Assembly (NCBI GenBank): GCA_036365145.1
Contig: JAEOAD010001365.1
Location: 4,363,001-4,427,000, forward strand
Length of the DNA stretch: 64,000 bases
Source of the DNA: Orientallactaga sibirica
Lineage: Eukaryota > Chordata > Mammalia > Rodentia > Dipodidae
Reading direction: 5' to 3'
Part shown: positions 1-19,346 of the stretch, in pieces
How the letters are laid out: each line of letters opens with the position of its first letter
Position numbering within the stretch: the stretch's first letter is position 1
Program-made: the position numbers and the translations under genes
The notes under the pieces: model-generated
The model's database searches: none
The model's input: only the letters and a program-made list of their open reading frames with translations
What the model was told of the DNA's origin: nothing

Positions 1-84
1 TAAGTGGCCCAGCTGCCTCAAATTCCCAACAATCCTCCTGCCTCGGCCTCCCAAGTGGTGTGCATTTGTCACCACAGTTGGCTT
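1..84 (-). repeat. B1-type SINE, 5' part missing at window edge
   Basis: Ends in the reversed 7SL head (CTCGGCCTCCCAAGTGG, then CACCACAGTTGGC). Old and divergent. Confidence 0.5.
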
Positions 85-221
85 TTGATTGCTGTTAACT
101 TGCTTTAGACACAGAAACTGTGGTTTTGAATTAAATTCATTTGCCTCTTTCACCTTGAAATTTAATAGAGGTAGGTAGCGTGCTATTTTTCCTTCCTTCC
201 TTCATTCATTCTTTCTGTAGT

Positions 222-290
222 GTTGGGAAGGAACCCAGGGCTTTGTATACACTAGACAAGTGCTGTGTCACTGAGCCACATTCCATTTAA
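222..290 (-). repeat. Short ID-type element
   Basis: Antisense tRNA-Ala-like core ending CACTGAGCCACATTCC; a TTCC/TTCA repeat lies beside it. Confidence 0.5.
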
Positions 291-339
291 AAGTATTTAA
301 AAGTTAATATCCTTGCTGGGTTTTTTTAATTTGTTTGTT

Positions 340-378
340 TGTTTGGTTTTTTTTTTTTTTTTTTTATTTGAGAGTGGC

Positions 379-413
<35 letters not shown>

Positions 414-573
414 TAATGGGTGCAACAGGGCCTCCAGCCACTGCAAATGAACTCCAGATGCATGTGTCACTTTATGCATCTGGCTTACGTGGGTTCTGGG
501 GAATCAAGCCTTGAACTCAGGTCCTTAGGCTTCACAGGCAAGTGCTTAACCACTAAGCCATCTCTCCAGTCCT
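340..573 (-). repeat. Type A SINE
   Basis: Poly-T, then a GA repeat, body, and the antisense head ending CCATCTCTCCAGTCC. Confidence 0.9.
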
Positions 574-575
574 GG

Positions 576-726
576 TTTTGGTTTTTTTGAGATAGGGTCT
601 TGCTCTAGCCCAGGTTGACCTAGAACTCACTCTGTATAACCCAGGCTGGCTTCAAACTCAAAGTGACCCTCTTAACCTCAGTCTCCTGAATTCTGGGAAT
701 TAAAGGTGTGTACCACCACGCCTGGC
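576..726 (-). repeat. B1-type SINE
   Basis: Full-length antisense monomer with a weak T tail. Confidence 0.85.
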
Positions 727-895
727 AGAGAGAGACTGAGAGAATGTGGCTATACCAGGGTCTCTAGCTCCAAACAAAGCTCAGACACATGCACCACCCT
801 GTGCATTTGGTTTTATGTGGACACTGGGGAATCAAACCAGGGTGGTTAGGCTTTGCAGGCAAGCGCCTTAACTGCTGAGCCATCTCTCCAGCCCC
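727..895 (-). repeat. Type A SINE, tail missing
   Basis: Abuts the preceding B1 with no spacer, so one copy probably inserted into the other. Confidence 0.8.
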
Positions 896-964
896 CTTGC
901 TGGTTTTATAATGATTATATTCACTGTGTCCTAGCTATTCACTCAGGCTAATGAGAATTAAAAT

Positions 965-1289
965 TCTTTTGTGTGTGTGTGTGCATGTGTCCATGTGTGT
1001 GAGTATGGGCGTGCATGAAATGGCATGTGTGTGTGGAGATCAGAGGACACCTTCTGGGCATACAGGCCTCCCCTTCTGCCTTATTTGTGGTGGGGTCTCA
1101 TTGTTCACCACTCCTTTCATCAGGCCAGCTGATCCACCAGCTCTCACAAAATTCTCCAGTCTCTGCCTCCCATCTTGCCGTAGGTGTGCTGGATCACAGA
1201 AGCTTTTACTTGGGGTTTAGGGACCCAAAACTCAGGAACCCAGGCTGGTGTGCAAGCACTTTTCCTCTGAGCCACCTCCCCTTCCCCTA
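965..1289 (-). repeat. B4 SINE
   Basis: GT repeat, then GTGTGGAGATCAGAGGACA, a B1-like middle, and an ID-like end (TCTGAGCCACCTCC): the B4 plan in reverse. Ends 40 bp from a CEP89 acceptor. Confidence 0.75.
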
Positions 1290-1293
1290 ATGA

Positions 1294-10169
<8,876 letters not shown>

Positions 10170-10912
10170 GCCGCCTGTGCCTGTGTGTCTGCTCCCCCAG
10201 GCCAGCAAGGGCAGCTTCTCTCCCTGGAGGAAGTCAGCACGGTGCAGGGCAATGCAGGGCAGAGAGGAAAAAGCCATCAGATGTCTGATCATTCTCCAAA
10301 TTTCTTTTTCTTTATCCAGTGCTGTGGACTGAACCCAGGCTTTAAGCACTCAACCACTGATGTCCATTCTCAACTTGGTTTTAGAGACAGGGACTGTGTA
10401 GCCCAGGCTGGCTCAAGCTCCTGATCCTCCTGCCTCAGCCCCACCCCACAGCTGCAGTCACGGGTGTGCAGCACCACATTCTCCTTCAGTTTCTTTGACG
10501 TTCACAGTGTGCTACTGGCGTTTGTAAGCCGGTCACAGCCTCTGGCTGCATTGCCCCTAAGCTCAGCTCATTGACATCCTTGCTCAAGTTAACAGGTGGC
10601 CTACAGAGCTGGCCTGTCCCCACGCTCCTACATGGCAGCTGGAATGAGCATTGGAGCTGTGTGATTGCTCATTTCAAACATGAACACATGTTAAAGCCCC
10701 AACAACAACACAGGAAATATCTCCACTAGCAAACAGATTTACAAGTTTGTGGGCACTCAGCTCCTTTCTGAGACATCCAATCACCTACTCCAAAGTTGCA
10801 TTCATGGGAGAGACAGCAGTTTGGGTCAGTGCTAAAACTCTGTAGCTGCTTCTGGTATGTACAAAGCAGCAATATAGTGCTAAAACTCACTTTAAAAAGT
10901 ATTCTTAGAGAG
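10170..10912 (+). other. CEP89: CEP89 3' UTR or flank, extent unknown
   Basis: Mostly unique sequence after the stop codon. I see no AATAAA on the + strand before the B1 element at 10913, so the poly(A) site is not placed. A degraded B1/ID-like stretch lies near 10315-10475. Confidence 0.4.
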
Positions 10913-11072
10913 CCGGGCATGGTGGCGCACTCCTTTAATCGCAGTACTCAGGAAGCAGAGGTAGGAGGATCGCAGTGAGTTTGAGGCCACCCTGAGACTA
11001 CATAGTGAATTCCAGGTCAGCCTGAGCTAGAGCGAGACCCTGCCTCGAAAAACAAAACAAACAAACGAACAA
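10913..11072 (+). repeat. B1-type SINE
   Basis: Complete, in the CEP89 3' flank; tail (AAAC)n. Confidence 0.92.
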
Positions 11073-11097
11073 ATTCTTACTTACTTGAGAAGTAGTG

Positions 11098-11420
11098 TTA
11101 TAGTCAGCTTTGTATTGCTGAGCAAACACCCAACCAGAAACAGTTATGGGAAGAAAGGGTTTATTTCAGGGTTACAAATCCCAGGGGAGCACCGTCAATG
11201 GCAGAAGGAGCTGGCTCACTAGAGATCCAAGCAGAGAGACGCCATCAGACAGCACCACACAACTGCCTGAGCGCCACCCACTCTGCACAGGTTAGGGCTG
11301 GACTTAAGACCTGCCCCAAACACACCTTGGGACTGGACTCCAAGATCCACCCTAGTGATATAGCTCTTCCCCACTGGAGACTCAGGATTCAAGCCTCAGT
11401 CTCTGGGGCCACACATTTAA
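11098..11420. repeat. Rodent interspersed repeat, family not assigned
   Basis: Shares the GTATTGCTGAGCAAACAC, AAAGGGTTTATTTCAGG and CCACCCTAGTGATATAGCTC pattern with the repeat at 4400. Confidence 0.45.
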
Positions 11421-11436
11421 ACCACTATGGAGAAAG

Positions 11437-11598
11437 TGTGGATATACAGGTGTGTCAGGGCTTCCTCCACTAAAAATGAACTCCAGATGCATGTGCCACT
11501 TTGTGCATCTGGCTTTATGTGGATACTGGGGAATTGAGCACTCGGCCAGTAGGCTTTGCAAGCAAGGGCCTTTAACCACTGAGCCATCTTCCATCCCT
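11437..11598 (-). repeat. Type A SINE, tail missing
   Basis: Body and antisense head only. Confidence 0.8.
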
Positions 11599-11839
11599 GC
11601 AACCCAGATGACAGCTGCTCATGTGTCACAGAGGGAACCCCACAACCCTCACTTGGCTAGGGCCGGAGGGGTCTGTGACGGGAGCTGGTAAGACCCTTCT
11701 TTAGATTTCAGACTAACCCACGTAGAAGAACGCTGGAGTTACAAGTGACAGCGTCTTAGTTACTGTCCTCAGTGGGACGTGTATTACAGAGACCCACCTG
11801 TGCTCACTCGTGTCTGCCCCGGGACAGAATTTCACCAAA

Positions 11840-12245
11840 CAGCCCCTCACAGGTTCATGTGGTTGAACACTTGGTCCCCAGCTGGAGGTGTAGCCTTGCT
11901 GGAGGAAGAGAGTTACTGGGTGGGGATCTTGGGGTCTTGTAGCCCAACCAGCTTCCTGTTTGCCCTCTCTGCTTCCTGTTTGCCCTCTGCTTCCTGACTG
12001 CGGATGCGGTGTGGCCAGCTTCCTGTTTGCCCTCTGCTTCCTGACTGCGGATGCGGTGTGGCCAGCTTCCTGTTTGCCCTCTGCTTCCTGACTGGATGCA
12101 GTGTGGCCAGCTTGCTTCCCACTCCTGCTGCTTACCCCCCTCCCCCATGGTGAACTGTAAACCACAGTAAGCCCTTCCTGCCTTAAGCTGCTGCTTGTCA
12201 TTTGTCATGTATTTGTCATGATAATGAGAAAAGTAACACAGAAGC
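11840..12245. repeat. Interspersed repeat containing a short tandem array
   Basis: Looks like a dispersed rodent repeat (TGAACACTTGGTCCCCAGCT ... TAAGCCCTTCCTGCCTTAAG). A 47-48 bp unit (CAGCTTCCTGTTTGCCCTC ... GCGGTGTGGC) is repeated about 3.4 times at 11949-12113. The 162-residue open frame here is the translated array, not a gene. Confidence 0.55.
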
Positions 12246-12290
12246 AATGAGGCAACTTCCTTCAGCTGGTCAAGGGCCCTGTGTTGGTTA

Positions 12291-12480
12291 TTTTTGCATT
12301 GCCCTGACCAAATGTCCCACCGAAGTAACTTGAAGAGGAGGAATTATTTATTTTAGCTCACAGTATAAGAGGATTTAATCCATCAAGATAGCAAAGACAC
12401 CCTAATTACCACACTGTGAGCACCAAGGACCAGCTGAGGAGAGCCCACGGGGAAATGGAGACTAGGGGTAAAGGGATGTA
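12291..12480. repeat. Likely fragment of the 4400/11098 repeat family
   Basis: TTTTTGCATTGCCCTGACC, then ATTTATTTTAGCTCACAG echo the other two copies. Weak. Confidence 0.3.
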
Positions 12481-12591
12481 TGACTATAACCTACATAAAA
12501 TGTACACATTTTTATAAACTGAAAAACATAATAAAAATGTAAAAAGTAAGATTTTTACTAAAGTCTCCATTTTCATAATTAAAAAGGAGGG

Positions 12592-12793
12592 AGGCTGGAG
12601 AGATGGCTTAGCAGTTAAGGTGCTTGCCGGCAAAGCCAAAGGACCAGGTTTGATTCCCCAGGACCCACGTAAAGCCAGATCCGCAAGGTAGCGCATGCAT
12701 CTGGAGTTCATCTGCTGTGACTAGAGGCCCTGCATGTCCATTCTCTCTCTCGCTGTCTCTCTCCTTCCCTTTTTTTTTTTTTTTTTTTTTTTT
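12592..12793 (+). repeat. Type A SINE ending in a long T run
   Basis: Sense copy whose CT stretch continues into about 24 T residues instead of the usual A-rich tail. Confidence 0.85.
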
Positions 12794-13269
12794 AATCTTG
12801 GCCAAATAAATACCTTAAAGATGGCAAAGGCATGGCAGCTTACACATGGCTGATGGAAGCAGAGACGGGGGTGCCAGCACTCCTCTGACCTCTCATTGCT
12901 CCCCTTTTATTCCTTCTGATCCTCTCTGGAATTGCCCTCACATGCTCAGAGATGGGTCTCCCTGTCCTAGGTGACTCCAGTCAAGTTGCTGACACTCCCC
13001 ATAGCAGGCCCTGAGGCTGGCTCCTGTCAACGCAGGGCTCCTCGTGCCCTCATCACCTTGTATATCATCGGTGGGCGTGACCACTCGCTTACGAGGGCAG
13101 ATGAGGAGAGGAGCGGCTGAGGTGGTGCCAGGTTGTGAACTTGTTTTATGCCCTTCAAACTGCTGGAGTTTAACCCCACTGTGAGATGACCCCCCCGCCC
13201 AAAAAAAAGGACTAACTTAAGGAAGGTTTTGTTTTATTTAGGTTCACAGTTTTTTTAAATTGTTTTTAT

Positions 13270-13466
13270 TTTTATTTTTTAATTTTTTTTTTGTTTATTT
13301 ATTTATTTATTTATTTATTTTGGTTTTTCGAGGTAAGGTCTCACTCTGGTCCAGGCTGACCTGGAATTAACTATGTAGTCTCAGGGTGGCCTCGAACTCA
13401 TGGCGATCCTCCTACCTCTGCCTCCCAAGTGCTGGGATTTAAGGCGTGCGCCACCACGCCCGGCTA
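13270..13466 (-). repeat. B1-type SINE with (TTTA)n tail
   Basis: Antisense, complete; the tail expanded to a TTTA microsatellite. Confidence 0.9.
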
Positions 13467-13467
13467 G

Positions 13468-13592
13468 TTTTTTTTTTTATTTTTCAAGGTAGGGTCTCAC
13501 TCTAGCCCAGACTGACCTTGAACTCACAGAGAACCTCCTACCTCTGCCTCCGAAGGGCTGGGATTCAGAGGCATGCACCACCATGCCCTGCT
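13468..13592 (-). repeat. B1-type SINE
   Basis: Second antisense copy directly abutting the first. Confidence 0.85.
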
Positions 13593-13620
13593 ACATTTAA
13601 AAAGATATTTATTTATTCAA

Positions 13621-13777
13621 GGCCGGGCATGGTGGCTCACGCCTTTAACCCCAGCCCTTAGGAGGCAGAGGTAGGAGGATCGCTGTGAGTAAGAGGCCGC
13701 CCTGAGACTACATAGTGAATTCCAGGTCAGCCTGGACTAGAGTGAAACCCTACCTCGAAAAAAAAAAAAAAAAAAAG
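13621..13777 (+). repeat. B1-type SINE
   Basis: Sense copy with a pure A tail. Confidence 0.92.
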
Positions 13778-13778
13778 A

Positions 13779-13978
13779 TTTATTTATTTTTCAAGCAGAG
13801 ATAAGAGAGACAGACAGAATGGACCTGCCAGGACCTCCAGCCACTGCAAATGAACTCCAGATTGCGTGTGTCACTTTGTGCATCTGGCTTTACGTGGATC
13901 TTGGGGAATTGAGCTTCGAACTGGGGTCCTTAGGCTTCACAGACAAGTGCTTAACCACTAAACGATCTCTCCAGCCCC
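13779..13978 (-). repeat. Type A SINE
   Basis: Tail meets that of the preceding B1. Confidence 0.9.
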
Positions 13979-14105
13979 TTAATTTTTGTTTTTTTATTGA
14001 CAACTTCCATAATTGTAGACAATATCCCATAGTAATTCCCTCCCTCCCCCCACTTTCCCCTTTGAAACTCCACTCTCCATCATATCTCCTCCCCCTCTCA
14101 TCAGT

Positions 14106-14117
14106 CTCTCTTTTATT

Positions 14118-14148
<31 letters not shown>

Positions 14149-14313
14149 TTTTTTTTTTTTTTTTTTTTTTGGTTTTGCAAGGTAGGGTCTCACTCTGGTC
14201 CAGGCTGACCTGGAATTAACTATGTAGTCTCAGGGTGGCCTCGAACTCTCGGCGATCCTCCTACCTCTGCCTCCCGAGTGCTGGGATTAAAGGCGTGCGC
14301 CACCACGCCTGGC
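14106..14313 (-). repeat. B1-type SINE with (TTTA)n and poly-T
   Basis: Inserted in the L1-like fragment; young-looking, little diverged. Confidence 0.9.
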
Positions 14314-14497
14314 TTCTCTTTTATTTTAATGTCATCATCTTTGCCTCCTATTATGATGGTCTTGTGTAGGTCATGCCAGACACTGTGAGGTCATGGAAAT
14401 CCAGGCCATTTCGTGTCTGGAGGAGCACGTTGTAAGGAGTCCAACCCTCTTACATTCTTTCCTCCACCTCTTCTGCAATGGACCCTGTGGCTCACAT

Positions 14498-14711
14498 TTT
14501 TAAAATTTTTATTTATTTATTTGCAAGCAGAGAGAGAGAGAAAAGAGGCAGACTGAGAGAGAATGGGTGCACCAGGCCCTGTAGCCACTGCAAAGGAACT
14601 CCAGATGTATGTGCCCCTTGTGCATCTGGCTTACGTGGGTCCTGGAGAATCGAACCCGGATCCTTTGGCTTCACAGGTAAATGCCTTAACCGCTAAGCCA
14701 TCTCTCCAGCT
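14498..14711 (-). repeat. Type A SINE with clear target duplication
   Basis: CTGTGGCTCACATTTTT is found on both sides (14485 and 14712). Confidence 0.92.
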
Positions 14712-15020
14712 CTGTGGCTCACATTTTTGAGGAAGCAGTTCATCGTGGTGGTGAGGGCTTGGGGGAGCTGGTCACGGTGTACCCAGTCATGAATTGCAGA
14801 TGGATGCTGATGCTCAGCTCTCTCTCTGCTTTTTGAGTTTGTTTACTCAGCCCAGGGCACGGTGCCTGCCACCCTCACCCCAGGGTCAGTGTTCCGTTCT
14901 CAGCTCTCACCTCCCTCCTGGACACACCCAGAGATGTGGTGCCACGGTCAATGTAAACCCAGTTCAGTTGACAGTGAAGGTGAACCATCTCAACTTGAAA
15001 CACAAACATGACGGGCATGG

Positions 15021-15095
15021 GTGGAGATGCACTGCGGTGCTGGAAAATGTACTTAGCATTCACGAGACCCTGAGTTCAATTCCCAGCACAGAAAG
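15021..15095 (+). repeat. ID-type element, degraded
   Basis: Ends ACCCTGAGTTCAATTCCCAG, a B box-like core; an AAAG-rich tail follows. Confidence 0.5.
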
Positions 15096-15443
15096 CGAAA
15101 GAAAGGATAGAGAAAGAGAGGGACGGACAGAGTCCTAAGGCAGGATTTCTCTTCCAGTAGTTCCTGGTGTGTGGACGTAGTGTTCTCAGCACTTTGAAAT
15201 CCAGCTTTCCTTGATAACTGTTTTATGATGGCTTTAAGGCCTTGACATTGCACGACTTTGTACCATCTACAGACTCTTCCCAAGCAAGGTCATTTCGCGA
15301 GCAGGTGAAGACATGAGCCTCTTGCTATTCCTATTACGACTGTCTTTTGTCCCTGAAGTCCTGGACTGCTGTCGATGGCAGTGGGAAGGGACATGAGACC
15401 CAATGAGCTTTGAAATAGAAATCTGAAAACTGCAGGAGAGGTT

Positions 15444-15575
15444 TTGCCAGATGCACAGTGGCACATGGATCTGGAGTTTGTTTGCAGTGGCTGGAGGCCC
15501 TGGTGCTCTCATTCTCTCTCTGTGTCTCTCCACTCTATCTCTCTACTTGCAAGTAAATAAAAATATTTTTTAAAA
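15444..15575 (+). repeat. Type A SINE, head missing
   Basis: Body (GGCACATGGATCTGGAGTTT), CT repeat and AAATAAAAAT tail only. Confidence 0.8.
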
Positions 15576-15586
15576 AAATCACAGGG

Positions 15587-15832
15587 ACTGGGGAGATGGC
15601 TCAGTCAGGAAAGTGTTTGCCTTGAAAGCATGAAGACCACAAGTTCATCCTCGGGACCCACATAAATGCCAGGCGTGGTGGTGTGTGCCAGCGCTGGGGA
15701 GGATCTCCGGAGTTCACAGACCAGCCAGTCTAGTGTGAGACCCAGTCTCAAAAAGAGGTAAACAGCCTCCACATGCACGCGTGCACCCCCCAACACAAAC
15801 GTGCATATACACACCACACACATGATAAAAAA
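15587..15832 (+). repeat. B4 SINE
   Basis: Sense: ID-like head (GGGGAGATGGCTCAGTCAGG), B1-like middle (CCAGGCGTGGTGGTGTGTGC), CA-rich end. Confidence 0.75.
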
Positions 15833-15961
15833 AAAAACTATTACAGTAAAAGGGACCCAACACCACAAGTGCAGGTGGCGTCATACCGTCTCCAGAGTGC
15901 AGGTCGCTCTGTGATCGGAAAAAAGCACCACCCGGAAGGGAACACCAAGAGACTTGGCAGA

Positions 15962-16220
15962 GGCAGCTGGGCACGGTGCCATAAGCCCATAGTCCCAGAA
16001 CCCGGGGCAGAGGCAAGAGGGTGGTGCATTCTAGGCCATCCTGGGCTACACAGTGAGTGCAAGGTCAGCTTGAGCTACATGAAACCCTGTCAAGAAGGAA
16101 AGAACTTCCTGAGCATGGAAGTCCCCATATCTGAAATCAAGCACTCAGAAGGTCTGAGACAGGAGGACCATAAGCTGCAGGTTAGTCTGGACTACATATA
16201 ACAAAACCTTGTCAAGAAAG
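15962..16220 (+). repeat. Two old B1-type fragments
   Basis: 15962-16092 (GCTGGGCACGGTGCCATAAG) and 16127-16220 (GACAGGAGGACCATAAG), both divergent. Confidence 0.55.
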
Positions 16221-16261
16221 CGGGTCACTAAGGGTCACAATTCCATGAGGGGACAACATCA

Positions 16262-16323
16262 CTTTCCCTCCCCACCCCCTGGTGCCTGGGCAGATGCTCC
16301 ACCAGTGAGCCACGTCCCAGCCC
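16262..16323 (-). repeat. ID-type fragment
   Basis: Antisense core ending GTGAGCCACGTCCCAGCCC. Confidence 0.5.
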
Positions 16324-16327
16324 TTAT

Positions 16328-16548
16328 TTTACTTTAAATATATATACACATATACATATATTTATTTATGGGGGAGAGAGTGGGGGGGGGAGAAAGAATG
16401 GGCACGCCAGGGCCTCCAGCCACTGCAAACGAACTCCAGATGCATGTGCTGCCTTGTGCATCTGGTTTATATGGGTCCTGGAGAATCAGACTGGGATCGT
16501 TTGGCTTTGCAGGCAAATGCCTTAACCACTAAGCCATCTCTCCAGCCC
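16328..16548 (-). repeat. Type A SINE
   Basis: TA-rich tail and a G run (16383-16390) in place of the GA repeat. Confidence 0.88.
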
Positions 16549-16561
16549 TACTTTACGTTTT

Positions 16562-16727
16562 TAAAAAATTTATTTATTTATTTATTTTTTGAGGTAGGGT
16601 CTCGCTCTAGCCCAGGCTGACCTGGAATTCACTATGGAGTCTCAGGGTGGCCTTGAATTCATGGCGACCCTCCTACCTCTGCTTCCCAAGTGCTGGGATT
16701 AAAGGTGTGTGCCACCATGCCTGGCTT
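16562..16727 (-). repeat. B1-type SINE
   Basis: Complete antisense copy. Confidence 0.9.
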
Positions 16728-16737
16728 ATTTTACTTT

Positions 16738-16936
16738 TTTAAAATATTTGTTATTTTAGAGCAAGCGAGAGAGAAAAAATTGGCACACCAGGGCCTCAGC
16801 CACTGCAATCGAACTCTAGATGCTTGTGCCACCTAGTGGGCATGTGCAACCTTACGCTTGCCTGGCTTATGTGGGATCTGGAGAGTTGAACATGAGTCCT
16901 TAGACTTTGCAGGCAAGCACCTTAACATCTCTAGCC
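16738..16936 (-). repeat. Type A3 SINE
   Basis: Carries the A3 segment CTAGTGGGCATGTGCAACC; head partly deleted. Confidence 0.85.
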
Positions 16937-16959
16937 CCTTATTTTACTTTTTTAAATAA

Positions 16960-17166
16960 TATTTTTCTTTATTTATTTGCAAGCAGAGACAGAATAAGAG
17001 GGGGAAGGGGGAATGGGTACACCAGGGCCTTGAGCCACTGCATATGAACTCCAGATGCATGTGCCACTTTGTGTGTTTGGCTTTACGTGGGCGCTAGGAC
17101 ATTGGATTCAGTCTGTTAGGCTTTGCAGGCAAGTGCCTTAACAGCTAAGCCATCTCTCCAGCCCCC
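16960..17166 (-). repeat. Type A SINE
   Basis: Complete antisense copy with GCAAGCAGAGAC after the tail. Confidence 0.9.
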
Positions 17167-17198
17167 TCCCCTTATTTTCCTTTTCTTTACCTTTTTTT

Positions 17199-17257
17199 CC
17201 TTTCCTTTCCCTCTCTTCCTTCCTTCCTTCCTTCCTTCCTTCCTTCCTTCTTTCTTT

Positions 17258-17292
<35 letters not shown>

Positions 17293-17428
17293 TTTTTGAG
17301 GTAGGGTCTCACTTTAGCCCAGGCTGACCTGAAAATCACTATGTAGTCTCAGGGTGGTCTTGGATCATGGTGATCTTCCTACCTCAGCCTCCCAACTGAG
17401 ATTAAAGGCATATGCCACCACGCCTGGC
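17199..17428 (-). repeat. B1-type SINE with (TTCC)n(TTGC)n tail
   Basis: Compound microsatellite at 17211-17290, then the antisense monomer. Confidence 0.88.
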
Positions 17429-17439
17429 TTTATTTTACT

Positions 17440-17540
17440 TTTCATTTTCAATCAGGGTCTCACTAAATTATCCACCAGGCCTCCTGCCATAACTGTCTGA
17501 AGTGGCTGGGTCTGCAGGTGTGTAGCACCAGGCCTTGCTA
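17440..17540 (-). repeat. Old 7SL-derived fragment
   Basis: CAGGGTCTCACTAAATTATC and GGTGTGTAGCACCAGGCC are the only clear parts. Confidence 0.45.
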
Positions 17541-17644
17541 GCTGGCTCTGTCTTACAGATTCAGACTCTAATGGAGGCTGAGGGGGTCTGAGGCTGTGTT
17601 GCTAAAGTAATGGGGTTGCAGAGCTGCTGACCCCACTCCACTGG

Positions 17645-17770
17645 AATATGGGCCCACTGCTGACCCTGGTACATACCTGTGTCCCAGGTACTCTGAAGGC
17701 TGAGGCAAGAGGATTGCTTGAGCCCAGGAGTTTGGAGTCAGCTTGGACAATGTGATGAGACCCCCTTTTC
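17645..17770 (+). repeat. Old 7SL monomer
   Basis: GAGGCAAGAGGATTGCTTGA, then GCCCAGGAGTTTGGAG: closer to the ancestral 7SL/Alu form than to local B1. Confidence 0.6.
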
Positions 17771-17772
17771 TT

Positions 17773-18006
17773 AAAATATTTCATTTATTTATTTGTAAGC
17801 AGAGAGATAGATAGAGAGAGAGAGAGAGAGACGGGGAGACATAGAGAAAGTATGGGTGCGCCAGGGCCTCTAGCTGCTATAAATGAACTTCAGATGCTTC
17901 ACGCCACTTTCTGCATCTGGCTTTATGTGGGTGCCGGGGAAGCAAACCCAGGTCTTTAGGCTCTGCAGGCAAGTGCATTAACTGCTGATTCATCTCTCCA
18001 GCCCCT
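17773..18006 (-). repeat. Type A SINE
   Basis: Complete, with GA repeat and a diverged body. Confidence 0.88.
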
Positions 18007-18130
18007 TTTTCATAAGTTAGCTAGTAAGTAAATTAAAATCAGCCCGCTGACACCATCTTCACCTAGGGAGTATTCTATAATATTTTGCAAGTATAAATGG
18101 ACCAGGGCTATGATGTAGTGTTTTGGGAGG

Positions 18131-18255
18131 GAGGAGCTGGGGCTGTGGCTCAGGTGGTGGAGGGTTTTATCCAAGACCTGAATAAACCAGGAGTGCGGAC
18201 ACATGCTCAGCCTGTGGAGGCAGGGGGATCATAAGTTCAGGGTTGTTGAAAGAAA
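18131..18255 (+). repeat. B4-like (ID plus B1) fragment
   Basis: GGGGCTGTGGCTCAGGTGG head, then GTGGAGGCAGGGGGATCA. Confidence 0.5.
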
Positions 18256-18268
18256 AAAAAAGAAAAAG

Positions 18269-18418
18269 GAGGGCTGGAGAGATGGCTTAGTGGTTAAGGC
18301 ACTTGCCTGCAAAGCCAAAGGACCCAGGTTCGATTCCCCAGGACCCACGTAAGCCAGATGCACAAGGGAGCGCATGCATCTGGAGTTCCTTTGCAGTAGC
18401 TGGAAGCCCTGGCACATC

Positions 18419-18461
<43 letters not shown>

Positions 18462-18500
18462 TCTCAAATAAATTAATTAATTAAATAAAATATTTTTTAA
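18269..18500 (+). repeat. Type A SINE with (CT)n
   Basis: Very well preserved: perfect B box GGTTCGATTCC and about 20 CT units at 18421-18460. Confidence 0.93.
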
Positions 18501-18726
18501 AAAGAAAAAAAGGAAAAGGAAACAATTTGGGAGCAACTCCAGAAAACTCAGCCAGACCCTCCCGCTGGCTCTGGCATCTCCCCTCAGAGCCAGCGCCTTG
18601 TTGCAGCCCTTAGTTGTGGGCTCTGGGCAGACAGGCAGGGCTGCTCCTCCCAAGGACCTAGGTGACACTTTTTTTTTTTTTAACAGGAGGATAGGATTTA
18701 TGGAGATTGAAATAAAAAAAAAAAAA

Positions 18727-18862
18727 AGCCAGGCATGGTGGTAATATGCTTTTAATCCCAGGATTTTGAAGGCAGAGGTAGGAGGATTGCCATGAGTTCA
18801 AGGCCAGCCTGAGACTACATAGTGAATTCTGCTAGAGTGCCATTCTACCTTGAAAAAAAAGT
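18727..18862 (+). repeat. B1-type SINE, 12-bp deletion
   Basis: Sense copy missing the AGGTCAGCCTGG segment. Confidence 0.85.
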
Positions 18863-19035
18863 AAAAGGAAAGAAAAAGAAAAAAATAATAATAATATAAG
18901 CTGGAGCTCTCCTCAGCTGTGGGAAGGAGAGAAAGTTACACACTTTCCAAGTTAGAAATCAGTGCTAATTAAGCTTGGTAGTCACAATGAAAACAAAACA
19001 AAAAACCAAACCCCAAACAAAAACACAACAGAAAA

Positions 19036-19232
19036 GATTTTTTTTTTTAATTTATTTATTTATTTATTTATTTATTTATTTGGTTTTTAGAGCTGGAGTC
19101 TCACTCTCCAGTCCAGGCTGCTGACCTGGAATTCACTATGTATTCTCAGGGTGACCTCAAACTCACGGCGATCCTCCTTCTTCTGTCTCCCGAGTGCTGG
19201 GATTCAAGGCGTGCGCCACCACTCCTGGCTCA
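19036..19232 (-). repeat. B1-type SINE with (TTTA)n
   Basis: Complete antisense copy. Confidence 0.9.
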
Positions 19233-19235
19233 CAA

Positions 19236-19346
19236 CCAAAAAGTTTACTGAATTACGAGAGACTAGATGCTAAAGAGAAGGGGAGGAGGGATAAGAGCAC
19301 GATATGAATGAATGCGATCAAAATACATTGTAGACACGCATGAAAT
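19236..19346 (+). mobile_element. L1 3' tail fragment
   Basis: AAGGGGAGGAGGGATAAGAG, then GATCAAAATACATTGTAGAC, typical of rodent L1 3' ends. Confidence 0.4.

Larger units (their letters stand above)
13979..14800 (-). mobile_element. L1-like 3' fragment split by two SINEs
   Basis: Pieces at 13979-14105, 14314-14497 and from 14714 resemble the antisense L1 3' sequence (CCCTCCCTCCCCCCACTTT, CTCTTACATTCTTTCCTCCAC). Confidence 0.5.

Noticed and set aside
11713..12247. 162- and 130-residue frames on the - strand with repeated peptide blocks
   Set aside because: The repeats come from translating the 47-48 bp tandem array in an interspersed repeat; no splice or start context.
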